Shown here: piece after piece, positions 42,165 to 51,217 of the stretch
How positions within the stretch are numbered: position 1 is the first letter of the stretch
Layout of the letters: the number at the start of each line of letters is the position of its first letter
NCBI RefSeq assembly: GCF_023734135.1
Contig: NZ_AP025730.1
Location: 1,302,001-1,366,000 of the forward strand
Direction of reading: 5' to 3'
From: Sphaerotilus microaerophilus
GTDB lineage: Bacteria > Pseudomonadota > Gammaproteobacteria > Burkholderiales > Burkholderiaceae_C
DNA length: 64,000 nt
Notes under the pieces: model-generated
What the model was told of the DNA's origin: nothing
The model's input: only the letters and a program-made list of their open reading frames with translations
The model's database searches: none
Translations under genes and position numbers: made by a program

Positions 42165-42616
42165 AGCCAGCGCCTCACCCGTGCCCGGTAGGCGCGGTAG
42201 TCGTCGCCGAACAGCCCGGTGAGGGCCTGTTCTTCAGCGGGGATCTGCAGCCGGTCGATCCACAGTGCAAAGGCGGTGATCCACAGCAGCCCGCTCACCT
42301 GCCCGAGCCACAGCAGCAGGCCGATCAGCAGCAGCACGTCGGCCAGGTAGATGGGGTTGCGGCTGCGGGCAAACAGGCCGTGGGTCACCAGCTGGCGGGC
42401 GCGCCCGGGCTGGATCGGGTTCAGCGTGGTGCGGGCCTGCCGCATCGTCCAGGCGGCGGTGAGCATCAGCGCCGCGCCGGCCAGCCAGGCGATGACGGCC
42501 GCAGGTTGCAGCCCGGGCAGGGCGAGGCGACCCACGGCAGGCCAGTCGGCCGTGGCGACCATGCCGGTGGCGGCGATGGCCGCCATCAAGGGGGGAGGGA
42601 GGAGGGTGGCTTTCAC
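42161..42616 (-). CDS. Isoprenylcysteine carboxyl methyltransferase-like membrane protein
   Basis: The 151-residue protein has four hydrophobic segments and the ICMT/PEMT signature HGLFARSRNPIYLADVLLLIGLLLWL with a C-terminal LQIPAEEQALTGLFGDDYRAYRARVRRWL (EE... and YRAY). Bacterial members methylate lipids or small substrates; no isoprenylated protein is implied. It is translationally coupled to the acetyltransferase gene. Confidence 0.85.
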   Translation of the reverse strand: MKATLLPPPLMAAIAATGMVATADWPAVGRLALPGLQPAAVIAWLAGAALMLTAAWTMRQARTTLNPIQPGRARQLVTHGLFARSRNPIYLADVLLLIGLLLWLGQVSGLLWITAFALWIDRLQIPAEEQALTGLFGDDYRAYRARVRRWL

Positions 42617-42752
42617 GCGACAGTGTGGGCAGGTTCAGGTCCCCGGCTGGGGACAGGGTCGGGGGGGCCGACGGGGCCTTTGTGGGCAGCGTCTGGCCAA
42701 ATTTCTCACATCCGCGCCGGCGGGGCGACCGGGTACCGTGGCACGTTACACA

Positions 42753-43643
42753 ATGGCTGGCATGGGGACCGAACACGCCATCGCCGCTCTTGAACAGGCG
42801 CTGTCCGCGCACCAGGCCTGGGCGGCCCGGCTTCACCGCCGCCTGATCGCGGGCATGGCGCCGACCGATGACGACCTGAGCCCCGATGCACACCACCGTT
42901 GCACCTTTGGCTGCTGGTACGACGCCGAGGTGGCCGATGCGCAGCTGGGGCTGGCCGGGCAGCCGGCGTTTGCGGGCATCGGCAGCCTCCACGCCCAGAT
43001 GCACGACCATGCCCGCGAGTTGCTGAGCTGCCCGCCCAGCGACGCCCGGCTGGCGGCCTACGACCGCTTCGCGGCGGCCTCTGACCAGCTGGTCGGCGAG
43101 GTGCGCGCGCTGCAGCAGGGCCTGCTGACCCGCCTGCTGTCGATGGACCCGCTCACCGGCCTGCCGGGGCGGCGCAACATGGAAGAGCGCCTGGCGCTGG
43201 AGTGGCAGCAGTCGCAGCGCGACGGCCGCCCGGCGGTGGTGGCGATGATGGACCTGGACCACTTCAAGCGCGTCAACGACCGCTTCGGGCATGCGAGCGG
43301 CGACGAGGTGCTGCGCTGGATCGGCGCCGGGGCCAAGCGCCAGCTGCGCATCCATGACCTGGTGTTCCGCTACGGCGGCGAGGAGTTCCTGGCCTACCTG
43401 GCCGACAGCACGCTCGACGCGGCGCTGGGCACGCTCGAACGCATCCGGCGGGTCATCGAGGCGTCCGAGATCGGATTGCCTGGTGGCGAGCGGGTGCGCC
43501 TGACCGCCTCCTTCGGCCTGTGTGCCTGCAGTGCAGGCCAGGACATCGCCGCCATCATCGACCGGGCCGACCAGGCCCTCTACGAGGCCAAGCGCACCGG
43601 CCGCAACCGGGTGGTCTGCTGGCGGCCGGACGGCTTCGCCTGA
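42753..43643 (+). CDS. Zinc-sensing diguanylate cyclase (CZB-GGDEF, DgcZ-like)
   Basis: The 296-residue protein has an N-terminal CZB domain with zinc ligands His20, Cys50, His80 and His84 (HQAW, HHRCTFGCWYDA, LHAQMHDHA), within a few positions of E. coli DgcZ (His22, Cys52, His79, His83). The GGDEF domain carries GGEEF at residues 208-212 and the inhibitory I-site RxxD (RIHD) nine residues earlier, so it should make c-di-GMP and be feedback-inhibited. Zinc would shut the cyclase. ATG 42762 is an alternative start. The domain order supports DgcZ-type function. Confidence 0.9.
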   Translation: MAGMGTEHAIAALEQALSAHQAWAARLHRRLIAGMAPTDDDLSPDAHHRCTFGCWYDAEVADAQLGLAGQPAFAGIGSLHAQMHDHARELLSCPPSDARLAAYDRFAAASDQLVGEVRALQQGLLTRLLSMDPLTGLPGRRNMEERLALEWQQSQRDGRPAVVAMMDLDHFKRVNDRFGHASGDEVLRWIGAGAKRQLRIHDLVFRYGGEEFLAYLADSTLDAALGTLERIRRVIEASEIGLPGGERVRLTASFGLCACSAGQDIAAIIDRADQALYEAKRTGRNRVVCWRPDGFA

Positions 43644-43666
43644 GCTGCGCCGCCTGATCCCCGTCC

Positions 43667-45706
43667 TCAGCGCTGCGCCTCGTGCCGGTTGCCGCCGCGG
43701 CCTTCGGCGCCGTGCTCGCCGGCCTTGTCGCCCTTCGGGTCGTCCTGGCCGGGCCGTGGCTGGCGTGGGATCTCCTTGCGGGGCTTGTCCGGCCGGGCCT
43801 CCTCGCGCGGCGCCGGGGCCGGCTCGGGGCGGGCTTCGCGGGCGGGGGGCTGCCGGGGCGGGTCGACGCGCGGCTCGCTGCGGGGGGCCGGTGTCGCCGC
43901 CGCTGGCGGTTGGGGCCGGCTGCGCGGGTCGGGCCGGGCGGGCTGAGGTGGCTGCGCCGGCTGCACCGGCTGTGTGGCCGGCGCCGGAGGGGCGGCCTGT
44001 GCCGGAGGGGCCACCTGGATCGGCGGCGTCGGCTGGAGCGGGCGGGCCGGGATGGTCGGGGTGCGCCCGGCCGGCCCGGGGTCACCGGGCTGGGTCATCA
44101 GCGGCTCGCGGGGGCGCTCGGGCAGGCGCTTGCTGCCCTCGCCGACCGGACGCTCGTGGCGATCCGGTCGGCCGGGGGCGGGTTGGGCGCGATCGCCGCG
44201 GTCGCCGCGCGGATCGTCCCGCCGCCCGTCGGCGCGGTCATCGCGGCGGTCGTCCCGACGGTCATCGCGCCGTTCCTCACGACGCTCATCGCGGCGGCGC
44301 TCATCCACCCAGGGCAGCGGCAGGCGCAGCGAGGGCGGCTCCGGCGCGCGCAGCCGGGGCGGCAGCGGCAGGGCCTCGCGCCAGGGGGTGACGCGCCACC
44401 CGCGCCCGCTGCGGTCCTCGATGGTGCTGACCGCCGGGCCGCGCTCGTGGCGGTAGCGGGTGTCGCGCCAGTGCAGGTCGGGGCGCTCAAGCAGGCGTTC
44501 GGGGTGGCGGATCTCGCCGACGAACGGGTGGTTCAGCCGCCGCAGGTGCTCGGGCGTGCAGCGGTAGCCCGGCACGTAGACCTCGCGCGGCGCGAGCGGG
44601 AACCAGGCCACGCCGGCACCGATGCGCACCGACACGGACACGCCCGGCGCCCCGGCCCAGACCACCAGCGCCGGCGCATAGACCGGCCGGGCGCGGTACT
44701 CGCCAGGCACCCAGGTCCAGCGCTGGCGGTGCTGCACCCAGCGGCCGTAGTGGAAGGGCGCAAAACCCCAGGGCGCGACGTCGATCCAGGTCCAGCCCCA
44801 GGGCGCAACCCAGGCCCAGCGGCCCTCGCGGTAGGGTGCCCAGCCGATCGCCACGCCGCGTGGCGTCCAGATCCAGCCCCACTCGGGGTGGCGCTCCCAG
44901 TCGCCGTGGGCGTGCAGGCGGTCGGCGCCGCTCATCTCCGGCGGCAGCGGGCCGCTGGCGGCGCGGGCCAGGGCGGCTTCGCCCTCGTCGACCATCGCCC
45001 AGCGTGAGAAGTCGTCCGCCTCGGGGCGGCCGAGCCGCCAGCCGCCGTCCTGGTAGAGCTCGGCGCGCTGGCCCGCGCGCAGCACCAGGCTGGCGTCGCG
45101 CTGCTCGATGCGCAGGTCGCTGCGCCAGGCGGTGGCGGCGTGGCCATCGCGACCGGGCGCGCCCGCGTCGAAGCGGAACAGCCCGGGCCCCTGTGGCAGG
45201 TGGCTGCCGGCCGGGCTGTCGATGCGCAGCTCGCGCGCCACCTCGGGGCTGCGCAGCAGCAGGGCCAGGCTGCCACGCAGCAGCTGCAGCTCGATCGCCT
45301 CGTCATCGACGCGGCGCAGCAGCAGCTGCGTGTCGGCGTCCAGGCGCAGCACGGTGGAGCCGATGCCCAGCTCGGCGCGCGAGCGGGCACCGGTGGAGAA
45401 CAGGTCGCCGCTGCTGATCGGCCAGTTGCGCAGCGACTCGCGCTCGTGCTCCAGCGCCTCGCCGCCCTCGCTGCGCTGCAGCCGGGCCTCACCGTCGATC
45501 CAGGCGACCAGGCCGACGCGCCCGGGCGGGTCATCGGCTGCGTGGGCCGGGGCCGTCCAGCCCAGGGCGCCGTACAGGGCCAACAGCGCGAGCAGGGCCA
45601 GCGCAGCCCAGCGGCGCAACCGCGCCCAGCGGTCGGTACCGGGGGCGGCGCCGGGGTCAGCACCGGGGTCGGACCGGGGGTCGGGAACAAGAGTGAGGAT
45701 CTGCAT
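43667..45706 (-). CDS. FecR-like/DUF6600 envelope protein with charged and Pro-rich tail
   Basis: The predicted 679-residue protein has an N-terminal hydrophobic segment after a 30-residue N-region (WAALALLALLALYGALGW, cleavage after APAHA), then a FecR-type beta domain (GRVGLVAWIDGEARLQRSEGG, RAELGIGSTVLRLDADTQLLLRR) and aromatic YxxGRW repeats (GWAPYREGRWAWVAPWGWTWI, PFHYGRWVQHRQRWTWVPGEY) typical of DUF6600. A strongly charged block (ERREERRDDRRDDRRDDR) and a long Pro/Ala/Arg-rich tail follow. A periplasmic or surface role is likely; function unknown. Convergent with the cyclase gene. Confidence 0.8.
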   Translation of the reverse strand: MQILTLVPDPRSDPGADPGAAPGTDRWARLRRWAALALLALLALYGALGWTAPAHAADDPPGRVGLVAWIDGEARLQRSEGGEALEHERESLRNWPISSGDLFSTGARSRAELGIGSTVLRLDADTQLLLRRVDDEAIELQLLRGSLALLLRSPEVARELRIDSPAGSHLPQGPGLFRFDAGAPGRDGHAATAWRSDLRIEQRDASLVLRAGQRAELYQDGGWRLGRPEADDFSRWAMVDEGEAALARAASGPLPPEMSGADRLHAHGDWERHPEWGWIWTPRGVAIGWAPYREGRWAWVAPWGWTWIDVAPWGFAPFHYGRWVQHRQRWTWVPGEYRARPVYAPALVVWAGAPGVSVSVRIGAGVAWFPLAPREVYVPGYRCTPEHLRRLNHPFVGEIRHPERLLERPDLHWRDTRYRHERGPAVSTIEDRSGRGWRVTPWREALPLPPRLRAPEPPSLRLPLPWVDERRRDERREERRDDRRDDRRDDRADGRRDDPRGDRGDRAQPAPGRPDRHERPVGEGSKRLPERPREPLMTQPGDPGPAGRTPTIPARPLQPTPPIQVAPPAQAAPPAPATQPVQPAQPPQPARPDPRSRPQPPAAATPAPRSEPRVDPPRQPPAREARPEPAPAPREEARPDKPRKEIPRQPRPGQDDPKGDKAGEHGAEGRGGNRHEAQR

Positions 45707-45848
45707 CGTGGCCTCGTGCAGTGACGGTGGAGATTCAACGGCCGAACCAGCGATCCGGACGACCGCGCAGGCCCTGCCCGCTTGCGGGACCGACTGAGGT
45801 CGCTGAAGCGACCGGCCGGCCCGGGCCGATCGTGTAAGGTGTGTGCCC

Positions 45849-46856
45849 ATGTGGATCGGAACCCTGTTTGCGCTCGCCGCCGGCCTGATGTGGGGCCTGG
45901 TGTTCGTCGGGCCCCTGTTGCTGCCCGAGTATCCGGCGGCGCTGCAGTCCTTCGGGCGCTACCTGGCATTTGGCCTGATCGCCCTGCCGCTGGCCTGGCT
46001 GGACCGCGCCCGGCTGGCCCAACTTGGCCGCGCCGACTGGCTGGAGGCGCTCAAGCTGGCGCTGGTGGGCAACATCATCTACTACCTCTTCCTGGCCTCG
46101 GCGATCCAGCGGGCCGGCGGGCCGCTGCCCACGATGATCATCGGCACGCTGCCGGTGGTGATCGCGCTGGTGTCCAACCGCCGCGATGCGGCGCGCGACG
46201 GCCGCCTGCCCTGGGCGCGGCTGCTGCCCCCGCTGGCCCTGATCGCCGCGGGCATCGCGCTGGTCAACCAGGTCGAGCTGGCGCAGCTGCGCCAGGACCC
46301 GGCGGCCGACCTGGGGCGCTACGCGCTGGGGGCGCTGCTGGCCGTCGGCGCGGTGGTCTGCTGGACCTGGTACCCGCTGCGCAACGCCGACTGGCTGCGC
46401 GCCCACCCCGACCGCAGCCCGCGCACCTGGGCCACCGCGCAGGGCCTGGCCACGCTGCCGGTGGCGCTGCTGGGCTTCCTGCTGACCTGGGCGGTGCTGG
46501 CGCTCACCGGGGCGGGGCCGGCGCCCGGTGATGGGCCTGGGGCCGGTGCCGCGGCCTTCCCGCTGCCCTTCGGGCCACGCCCGGCCTTCTTCATCACGCT
46601 GATGACGGCCATCGGCCTGCTGGCGTCCTGGCTGGGCACGCTGTGCTGGAACGAGGCCAGCCAACGCCTGCCGACCACGCTGGTGGGCCAGCTGATCGTC
46701 TTCGAGACGCTGGCGGCGCTGACCTACGCCTTCGTGCTGCGAGGCGTCCTGCCGGAGCCGGCCACGCTGGCGGGCGTCGCGCTGCTGGTGGTGGGGGTGC
46801 TGAGTGCGCTGCACGCCCGGCCCGAGCCGCTGGTGGCCGACGCCCACCCGGACTGA
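45849..46856 (+). CDS. EamA/DMT-family transporter
   Basis: The 335-residue protein has about ten membrane segments in two EamA halves (IGTLFALAAGLMWGLVFVGPLLLP; LMTAIGLLASWLGTLCWNEASQRLP and LVGQLIVFETLAALTYAF). It belongs to the drug/metabolite transporter superfamily, usually amino-acid or metabolite exporters. ATG 45849 is chosen over a GTG six bases earlier. Substrate unknown. The next MFS gene starts 22 bp downstream. Confidence 0.88.
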   Translation: MWIGTLFALAAGLMWGLVFVGPLLLPEYPAALQSFGRYLAFGLIALPLAWLDRARLAQLGRADWLEALKLALVGNIIYYLFLASAIQRAGGPLPTMIIGTLPVVIALVSNRRDAARDGRLPWARLLPPLALIAAGIALVNQVELAQLRQDPAADLGRYALGALLAVGAVVCWTWYPLRNADWLRAHPDRSPRTWATAQGLATLPVALLGFLLTWAVLALTGAGPAPGDGPGAGAAAFPLPFGPRPAFFITLMTAIGLLASWLGTLCWNEASQRLPTTLVGQLIVFETLAALTYAFVLRGVLPEPATLAGVALLVVGVLSALHARPEPLVADAHPD

Positions 46857-46878
46857 TTGAGCAGAGCCCGTCACTGTC

Positions 46879-48096
46879 ATGCCCCACTCTGCCACCCGCC
46901 TCTGGCGCGCTCCCCGCTGGGCCCTGGCCGTGCTGCTGGCGGCGCTGGGCACGCTCGGGCCGTTCTCGATCGACACCTACCTGCCGGCCTTCGAGGGCAT
47001 CGCCCAGGCGCTGGGCGCCACGCCGGTGCAGATGCAGCAGACGCTGTCGGCCTACCTGCTCGGCTTCGCGGTGATGAACCTCTTCCACGGCACGCTGGCG
47101 GACAGCTTCGGGCGCCGCCCGGTGGTGCTGGTGGGCATCGCGGCGTTCACGCTGGCGAGCATCGGCTCGGCGCTGGCCGGGCACATCGGCCTGTTGATCG
47201 CCTGCCGGGCGCTGCAGGGCATGGCGGCGGGCACTGGCATGGTGGTGTCGCGCGCGGTGATCCGCGACCTATTCCCGCCGGCCGAGGCCCAGCGGGTGAT
47301 GTCGCAGGTGACGATCTTCTTCGGCGTCGCCCCGGCGGTGGCGCCGATCATCGGCGGCTGGCTGTTCGTGCACGCCGGCTGGCAGGCGGTGTTCTGGTTC
47401 CTCGCCGGGGTGGGAACGCTGCTGTGGCTGACGGCCTGGCGCGCGCTGCCGGAGACGCTCGCGCCCGCGCACCGGCAGTCGTTCGACCTGCCCAACCTGG
47501 TGCGCGGCTACGTGCTGCTGGGGTCGGATCGGCGCTTCTGGCTGCTGGCGCTGGCCTCCGGCGTGCCCTTCAACGGCCTGTTCCTGTATGTGCTGAGCAC
47601 GCCGGTCTTCCTGACCGAACACCTGGGGCTGGGTCCGACCCAGTTCGGCTGGTTCTTCGTCACCAACATCGCCGGCATCATGGCCGGTGCCTGGGCCAGC
47701 GGCCGCCTGGCCGGGCGCATGCCCGCGGCGCGCCAGGTGCGGCTGGGCTTTGCCGTGACCACGCTGGCCTCGCTGTCCAGCGTCGTCGGCAACTGGGTCT
47801 GGCCCGCCGCGCTGCCCTGGGCCTTCGTGCCGCTGACCGCCTATGCCTTCGGCTGGGCCCTGCTGGTGCCGGTGGTCACGCTGATGGTGCTGGACCTGTG
47901 CCCCGAGCGCCGCGGGCTGGCCTCCTCGCTGCAGGCCAGCGTGGGCAGCGTGGCCAACGCCGTGGTCGCCGGCGTGCTGGTGCCGCTGGTGGTGCACGAC
48001 ACGCGCCAACTGGCCCTGGCCTCCGCGCTGCTGATGGGCATCGGCCTGGTCGCCTGGCACCGGGTGCGTGCGCAGGTACCGCTGCCGCCCCATTGA
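46879..48096 (+). CDS. Bcr/CflA-type multidrug efflux MFS transporter
   Basis: The 405-residue carrier has 12 membrane segments and the Bcr/CflA pattern: GPFSIDTYLPAFEGIAQALGATPVQMQQTLSAYLLGFAVMNLFHGTLADSFGRRPV, then VSRAVIRDLFPPAEAQRVMSQV. GTLADSFGRRPV is the MFS loop 2-3 motif. Members export drugs or dipeptides with protons. It probably shares a transcript with the EamA gene. Confidence 0.9.
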   Translation: MPHSATRLWRAPRWALAVLLAALGTLGPFSIDTYLPAFEGIAQALGATPVQMQQTLSAYLLGFAVMNLFHGTLADSFGRRPVVLVGIAAFTLASIGSALAGHIGLLIACRALQGMAAGTGMVVSRAVIRDLFPPAEAQRVMSQVTIFFGVAPAVAPIIGGWLFVHAGWQAVFWFLAGVGTLLWLTAWRALPETLAPAHRQSFDLPNLVRGYVLLGSDRRFWLLALASGVPFNGLFLYVLSTPVFLTEHLGLGPTQFGWFFVTNIAGIMAGAWASGRLAGRMPAARQVRLGFAVTTLASLSSVVGNWVWPAALPWAFVPLTAYAFGWALLVPVVTLMVLDLCPERRGLASSLQASVGSVANAVVAGVLVPLVVHDTRQLALASALLMGIGLVAWHRVRAQVPLPPH

Positions 48097-48229
48097 CGGC
48101 GGCCGGCGGACGCTGGCGCTGCGCCGGTGGCTCAAGTCACCCCGTACCCCGCCGAAATGCCCGTTGTGGCCCGCACTCCCGTCGGGGACGGGCCCCGGTC
48201 ATGGTTGTCGAGCGTGTGGAGTGTGTGGC

Positions 48230-49381
48230 ATGAGGTCCCTGCGGAAGTCCCGTTTTCCTGTCCTGCCCCTGGGGGGGCTGGCGCTGGCCGCTGTCCTGGC
48301 CTGGGTGCCCGGCGTGGCCCTGGCCTCCGACGCCCACGGCGAGCCTGCGCAGGCCAAGGGTCCCGCCAAGGCGGCTCCCAAGGAGTCCGGCCACGAGGCG
48401 CCGAAGCCCGCCGCGCGCGGCCCCGGCAAGGCCGAGGTGAAAGCCGAGGGGAAAGCCGAGGGGAAGGCGGATCCCCACGGCGGCGGTGAGGCGGACCTCG
48501 CCACCCTGCGGGAGCGCCTCAATGCCAAGCTGACCGACACCCGCAGCCGCACCGAGCGTGCGCCGGTCCTGCGTGTAGCCAACAGCGGGGGGCATGGCGC
48601 AGCGGATGGGCACGGCGCGGCCAAACCCGCGCCCCGTCGCATGGTGGCGGCCAAGCCGACGGTCGCCGAGCCCGCCGCTGCCGCAAACCACGCCGCCGGC
48701 GCTGCACACATCCACTGGTCCTATGGCGGCGAGGGCGGCCCGGCGCAATGGGCCGCGCTCAAGCCCGAGTTCGCCACCTGCGGGCTGGGCGCGCGGCAGA
48801 GCCCGATCGACATCCGCGGCGGCATCCGCGTCGACCTGGAGCCGATCCGCTTCGACTACCGCCCCTCGGCCTTCAGCGTGCTCGACAACGGCCACACCGT
48901 GCAGGCCAACATCGCGGGCAGCAACAGCATCGAAATCGGTGGGCGGCGCTACGACCTGCTGCAGTTCCACTTCCACCGCCCCTCCGAGGAGCGCATCAAC
49001 GGCCGCCAGTACGACATGGTGATCCACCTGGTCCACAAGGACCCGGAGGGCCGCCTGGCCGTGGTCGCGGTGATGCTGGAGCAGGGCCGCGCCCAGCCGG
49101 CGATCCAGATGGTCTGGAACAGCCTGCCGCTGGAGAAGAACCTGGAGAACCCGGCCCCGGTGCCGCTGGACCTGAACCTGCTGCTGCCCGAAGACCGGCG
49201 CTACTTCACCTACATGGGCTCGCTCACCACGCCGCCCTGCAGCGAGGGGGTGCTGTGGATGGTGATGAAGCAGCCGGTGCCGGTCTCGCCCGAGCAGGTC
49301 GGCGTCTTTGCCCGCCTCTACCCGATGAATGCGCGGCCGATCCAGCCCAACGCGGGCCGCTTGATCAAGGAATCCAACTGA
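48230..49381 (+). CDS. Alpha-type carbonic anhydrase with long N-terminal extension
   Basis: The 383-residue protein has a signal peptide cleaved near residue 32 (VPGVALA-SDA). About 130 low-complexity residues rich in Lys/Ala/Gly/His follow, then the alpha-carbonic anhydrase domain from about residue 162 (HWSYGGEGGPAQWAALKPEF, GARQSPIDI). The zinc ligands are His247, His249 (QFHFHRPSE) and His266 (IHLVHKD); LTTPPCSEGVLW is the conserved C-terminal segment, and Cys residues can form the usual disulfide. It hydrates CO2 in the periplasm. A terminator follows about 145 bp on. Confidence 0.93.
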   Translation: MRSLRKSRFPVLPLGGLALAAVLAWVPGVALASDAHGEPAQAKGPAKAAPKESGHEAPKPAARGPGKAEVKAEGKAEGKADPHGGGEADLATLRERLNAKLTDTRSRTERAPVLRVANSGGHGAADGHGAAKPAPRRMVAAKPTVAEPAAAANHAAGAAHIHWSYGGEGGPAQWAALKPEFATCGLGARQSPIDIRGGIRVDLEPIRFDYRPSAFSVLDNGHTVQANIAGSNSIEIGGRRYDLLQFHFHRPSEERINGRQYDMVIHLVHKDPEGRLAVVAVMLEQGRAQPAIQMVWNSLPLEKNLENPAPVPLDLNLLLPEDRRYFTYMGSLTTPPCSEGVLWMVMKQPVPVSPEQVGVFARLYPMNARPIQPNAGRLIKESN

Positions 49382-49525
49382 TCCACTGATGCAGTGCGAC
49401 CGTCCGACGGGCGACATGATGTAACCAGGTCGCCAGTCGCGTGTAGCCCACGGTCCACAGCGACCCGGCGACCCCCGTGAGTATGGGAGGGCGTTTCGCG
49501 CGACAAAAGTCACACCCCCTGTTCA

Positions 49526-49550
49526 GGGCTGCCAGCGGCAGCCCTTTTTT
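49526..49550 (+). terminator. Terminator after the carbonic anhydrase gene
   Basis: GGGCTGCC-AGC-GGCAGCCC forms a perfect 8-bp stem with a 3-nt loop followed by six T. Confidence 0.9.
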
Positions 49551-49723
49551 CATTGCGGGGCAGCCGGGCTCGGCGGGCGGCTGGAAATCGGCCCCCACAT
49601 CTCAAGCGCCACTTCCAATGAGGATCGCAAGTCCTTCATTCATAACACTTTTTTGATATGCACCGTTTTCGCCGAACGCTATCGTAAGTGCTTGATTTCA
49701 TTGGCAATTTCTCACGACTCGCC

Positions 49724-49753
49724 TTGACCCTCGAACTTTTTCTCCGCTACAGT
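49724..49753 (+). promoter_or_regulatory. Promoter of the dcw cluster (Pmra)
   Basis: TTGACC (5 of 6) and TACAGT (4 of 6) are 18 bp apart. The -10 abuts the first TGGG repeat of the MraZ operator. Confidence 0.7.
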
Positions 49754-49787
49754 GGGAGAAGGTGTCTTTTCGTGGGTTTTTGTGGCT
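49753..49787 (+). promoter_or_regulatory. MraZ operator (TGGGN repeats with 10-bp period)
   Basis: Four pentamers stand every 10 bp: TGGGA, TGTCT, TGGGT, TGGCT, each separated by 5 bp. Units 1 and 3 are perfect TGGGN, units 2 and 4 degenerate. In E. coli MraZ binds three TGGGN repeats with 5-bp spacing to repress its own operon. Here the fourth unit overlaps the GTG start of mraZ. Confidence 0.8.
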
Positions 49788-50222
49788 GACTTTCATTTCC
49801 AGGGTACTTCGGCGCTTGCGCTGGACGCCAAGGGGCGGTTGACCGTCCCTGCGCGCCATCGCGAGTTGCTCACGTCCCTGGCTGGCGGCCAGCTCACGAT
49901 CACCAAGCACCCCGAGGGCTGTCTGATGGTGTTCCCGCGTCCGGTCTGGGAAGGCTTCCGTGCCAAGGTGGAGGCCATGCCGCTGTCCGCCTCGGGCTGG
50001 AAGCGCATCTTCCTGGGCAGCGCGATGGACGTCGAGATCGACAGCGGCTCGCGCGTGCTGGTCTCGCCCGAGCTGCGCAGCGCAGCGGGCCTGGACCACG
50101 ATGTGCTGCTGATCGGCATGGGCAACCACCTGGAACTCTGGGACGCGGCGCGCTACGCCGCCGCCGAGGCCAAGGTGCTGGAGCAGCCCATGCCGGATGT
50201 GCTGCAGGACTTCAGCTTCTAG
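49782..50222 (+). CDS. mraZ: Transcriptional regulator/division protein MraZ
   Basis: The 146-residue protein starts at GTG 49782 ([30 protein letters not shown]); family members normally begin at the FQG motif, and no ATG is near. Two MraZ/AbrB-like repeats are visible: [16 protein letters not shown] and [23 protein letters not shown]. MraZ is an AbrB-type DNA-binding protein that represses the dcw operon. It opens the cluster, with rsmH 5 bp downstream, and its own operator overlaps its start. Confidence 0.94.
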   Translation: MADFHFQGTSALALDAKGRLTVPARHRELLTSLAGGQLTITKHPEGCLMVFPRPVWEGFRAKVEAMPLSASGWKRIFLGSAMDVEIDSGSRVLVSPELRSAAGLDHDVLLIGMGNHLELWDAARYAAAEAKVLEQPMPDVLQDFSF

Positions 50223-50227
50223 CCGCC

Positions 50228-51217
50228 ATGGACAACCCGATGACTCCTTGGCAGCACCGCACCGTCCTGCTGCACGAGGCGGTGGACGCATTGGTCCAGC
50301 GCCCGGACGGTATTTTCCTGGACGGCACCTACGGGCGCGGCGGCCACAGCCGCCTGATCCTGCAGCAGCTGTCGCCCACCGGCCGCCTGCTGGCGACCGA
50401 CCGCGACCCCGAGGCCCTGGCCGATGCCTCCACCGGGGCGCAGCGCATCGACGATGCGCGCTTCTCGATCGCGCACGCCCGCTACGCCGACTTCCCTGCC
50501 GTGCTGGACGCCGCCGGCGTGGCGCAGCTCGACGGCATCTTGCTGGACGTGGGCGTGTCCTCGCCCCAGATCGACAACCCCGAGCGTGGCTTCAGCTTCC
50601 GTTTCGACGGGCCGCTGGACATGCGCATGGATCCCACCCGCGGCGAGAGCGCGGCCCAGTTTCTTGAACGCGCCGACGAGCGGCGCATCGCGGAGGTGAT
50701 ACGTGATCTCGGAGAAGAACGGTTTGCTGCTGCGATTGCAAAGGCGCTTGTCGCTCGCCGCGAAGCTGGGGCTCCAGTTCGGCGTACCGCCGAGCTTGCC
50801 GAGGTCGTGGCTCGCGCGGTCAAGACCCGCGAGCGCGGCCAGGACCCTGCAACGCGCACGTTTCAGGCTCTACGGATTCTCGTCAACGCTGAGCTCGAGG
50901 AGCTCGAACAGGGTCTGAATGCGGCGCTGGCCCGCCTGGCGCCCGGCGGCCGGCTGGTGGTGATCAGCTTCCATTCGCTGGAGGATCGCATCGTCAAGAC
51001 CTTCATCGCGCGTCATTCGCGCGAGGCCTACGACCGACGCATGCCGCTGGCCGTGGGGGCGGCGCCGCTGCTGCATGCGGTGGCACGCATCAAGCCGAGT
51101 GAGGCCGAGGTCGAGGCCAACCCGCGCTCGCGCTCGGCCATCCTGCGCGTGGCCGAACGCACCGACGCGCCGCTGCCTGAGGTGCCGGTGGCCCCGGCGT
51201 CGCGGAGGCGCGCATGA
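50228..51217 (+). CDS. rsmH: 16S rRNA (cytosine(1402)-N4)-methyltransferase
   Basis: The 329-residue enzyme has the SAM-binding motif [19 protein letters not shown], the segment [32 protein letters not shown] and C-terminal [16 protein letters not shown]. RsmH methylates C1402 of 16S rRNA in the P site. The codon use between about 50700 and 50890 is less GC3-rich than the flanks. ftsL overlaps its stop by ATGA. Confidence 0.96.
   Translation: MDNPMTPWQHRTVLLHEAVDALVQRPDGIFLDGTYGRGGHSRLILQQLSPTGRLLATDRDPEALADASTGAQRIDDARFSIAHARYADFPAVLDAAGVAQLDGILLDVGVSSPQIDNPERGFSFRFDGPLDMRMDPTRGESAAQFLERADERRIAEVIRDLGEERFAAAIAKALVARREAGAPVRRTAELAEVVARAVKTRERGQDPATRTFQALRILVNAELEELEQGLNAALARLAPGGRLVVISFHSLEDRIVKTFIARHSREAYDRRMPLAVGAAPLLHAVARIKPSEAEVEANPRSRSAILRVAERTDAPLPEVPVAPASRRRA

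Larger units (their letters stand above)
49382..49781. other. 400-bp intergenic region before the dcw cluster
   Basis: No gene is seen. The left part holds the carbonic anhydrase terminator (49526-49550). The right part from about 49610 is AT-richer than the surroundings and carries the mraZ promoter and MraZ operator. Confidence 0.7.

Noticed and set aside
49752..49781. Earlier GTG start of mraZ at 49752
   Set aside because: It would start within the -10 region and add ten residues before the conserved FQG start.
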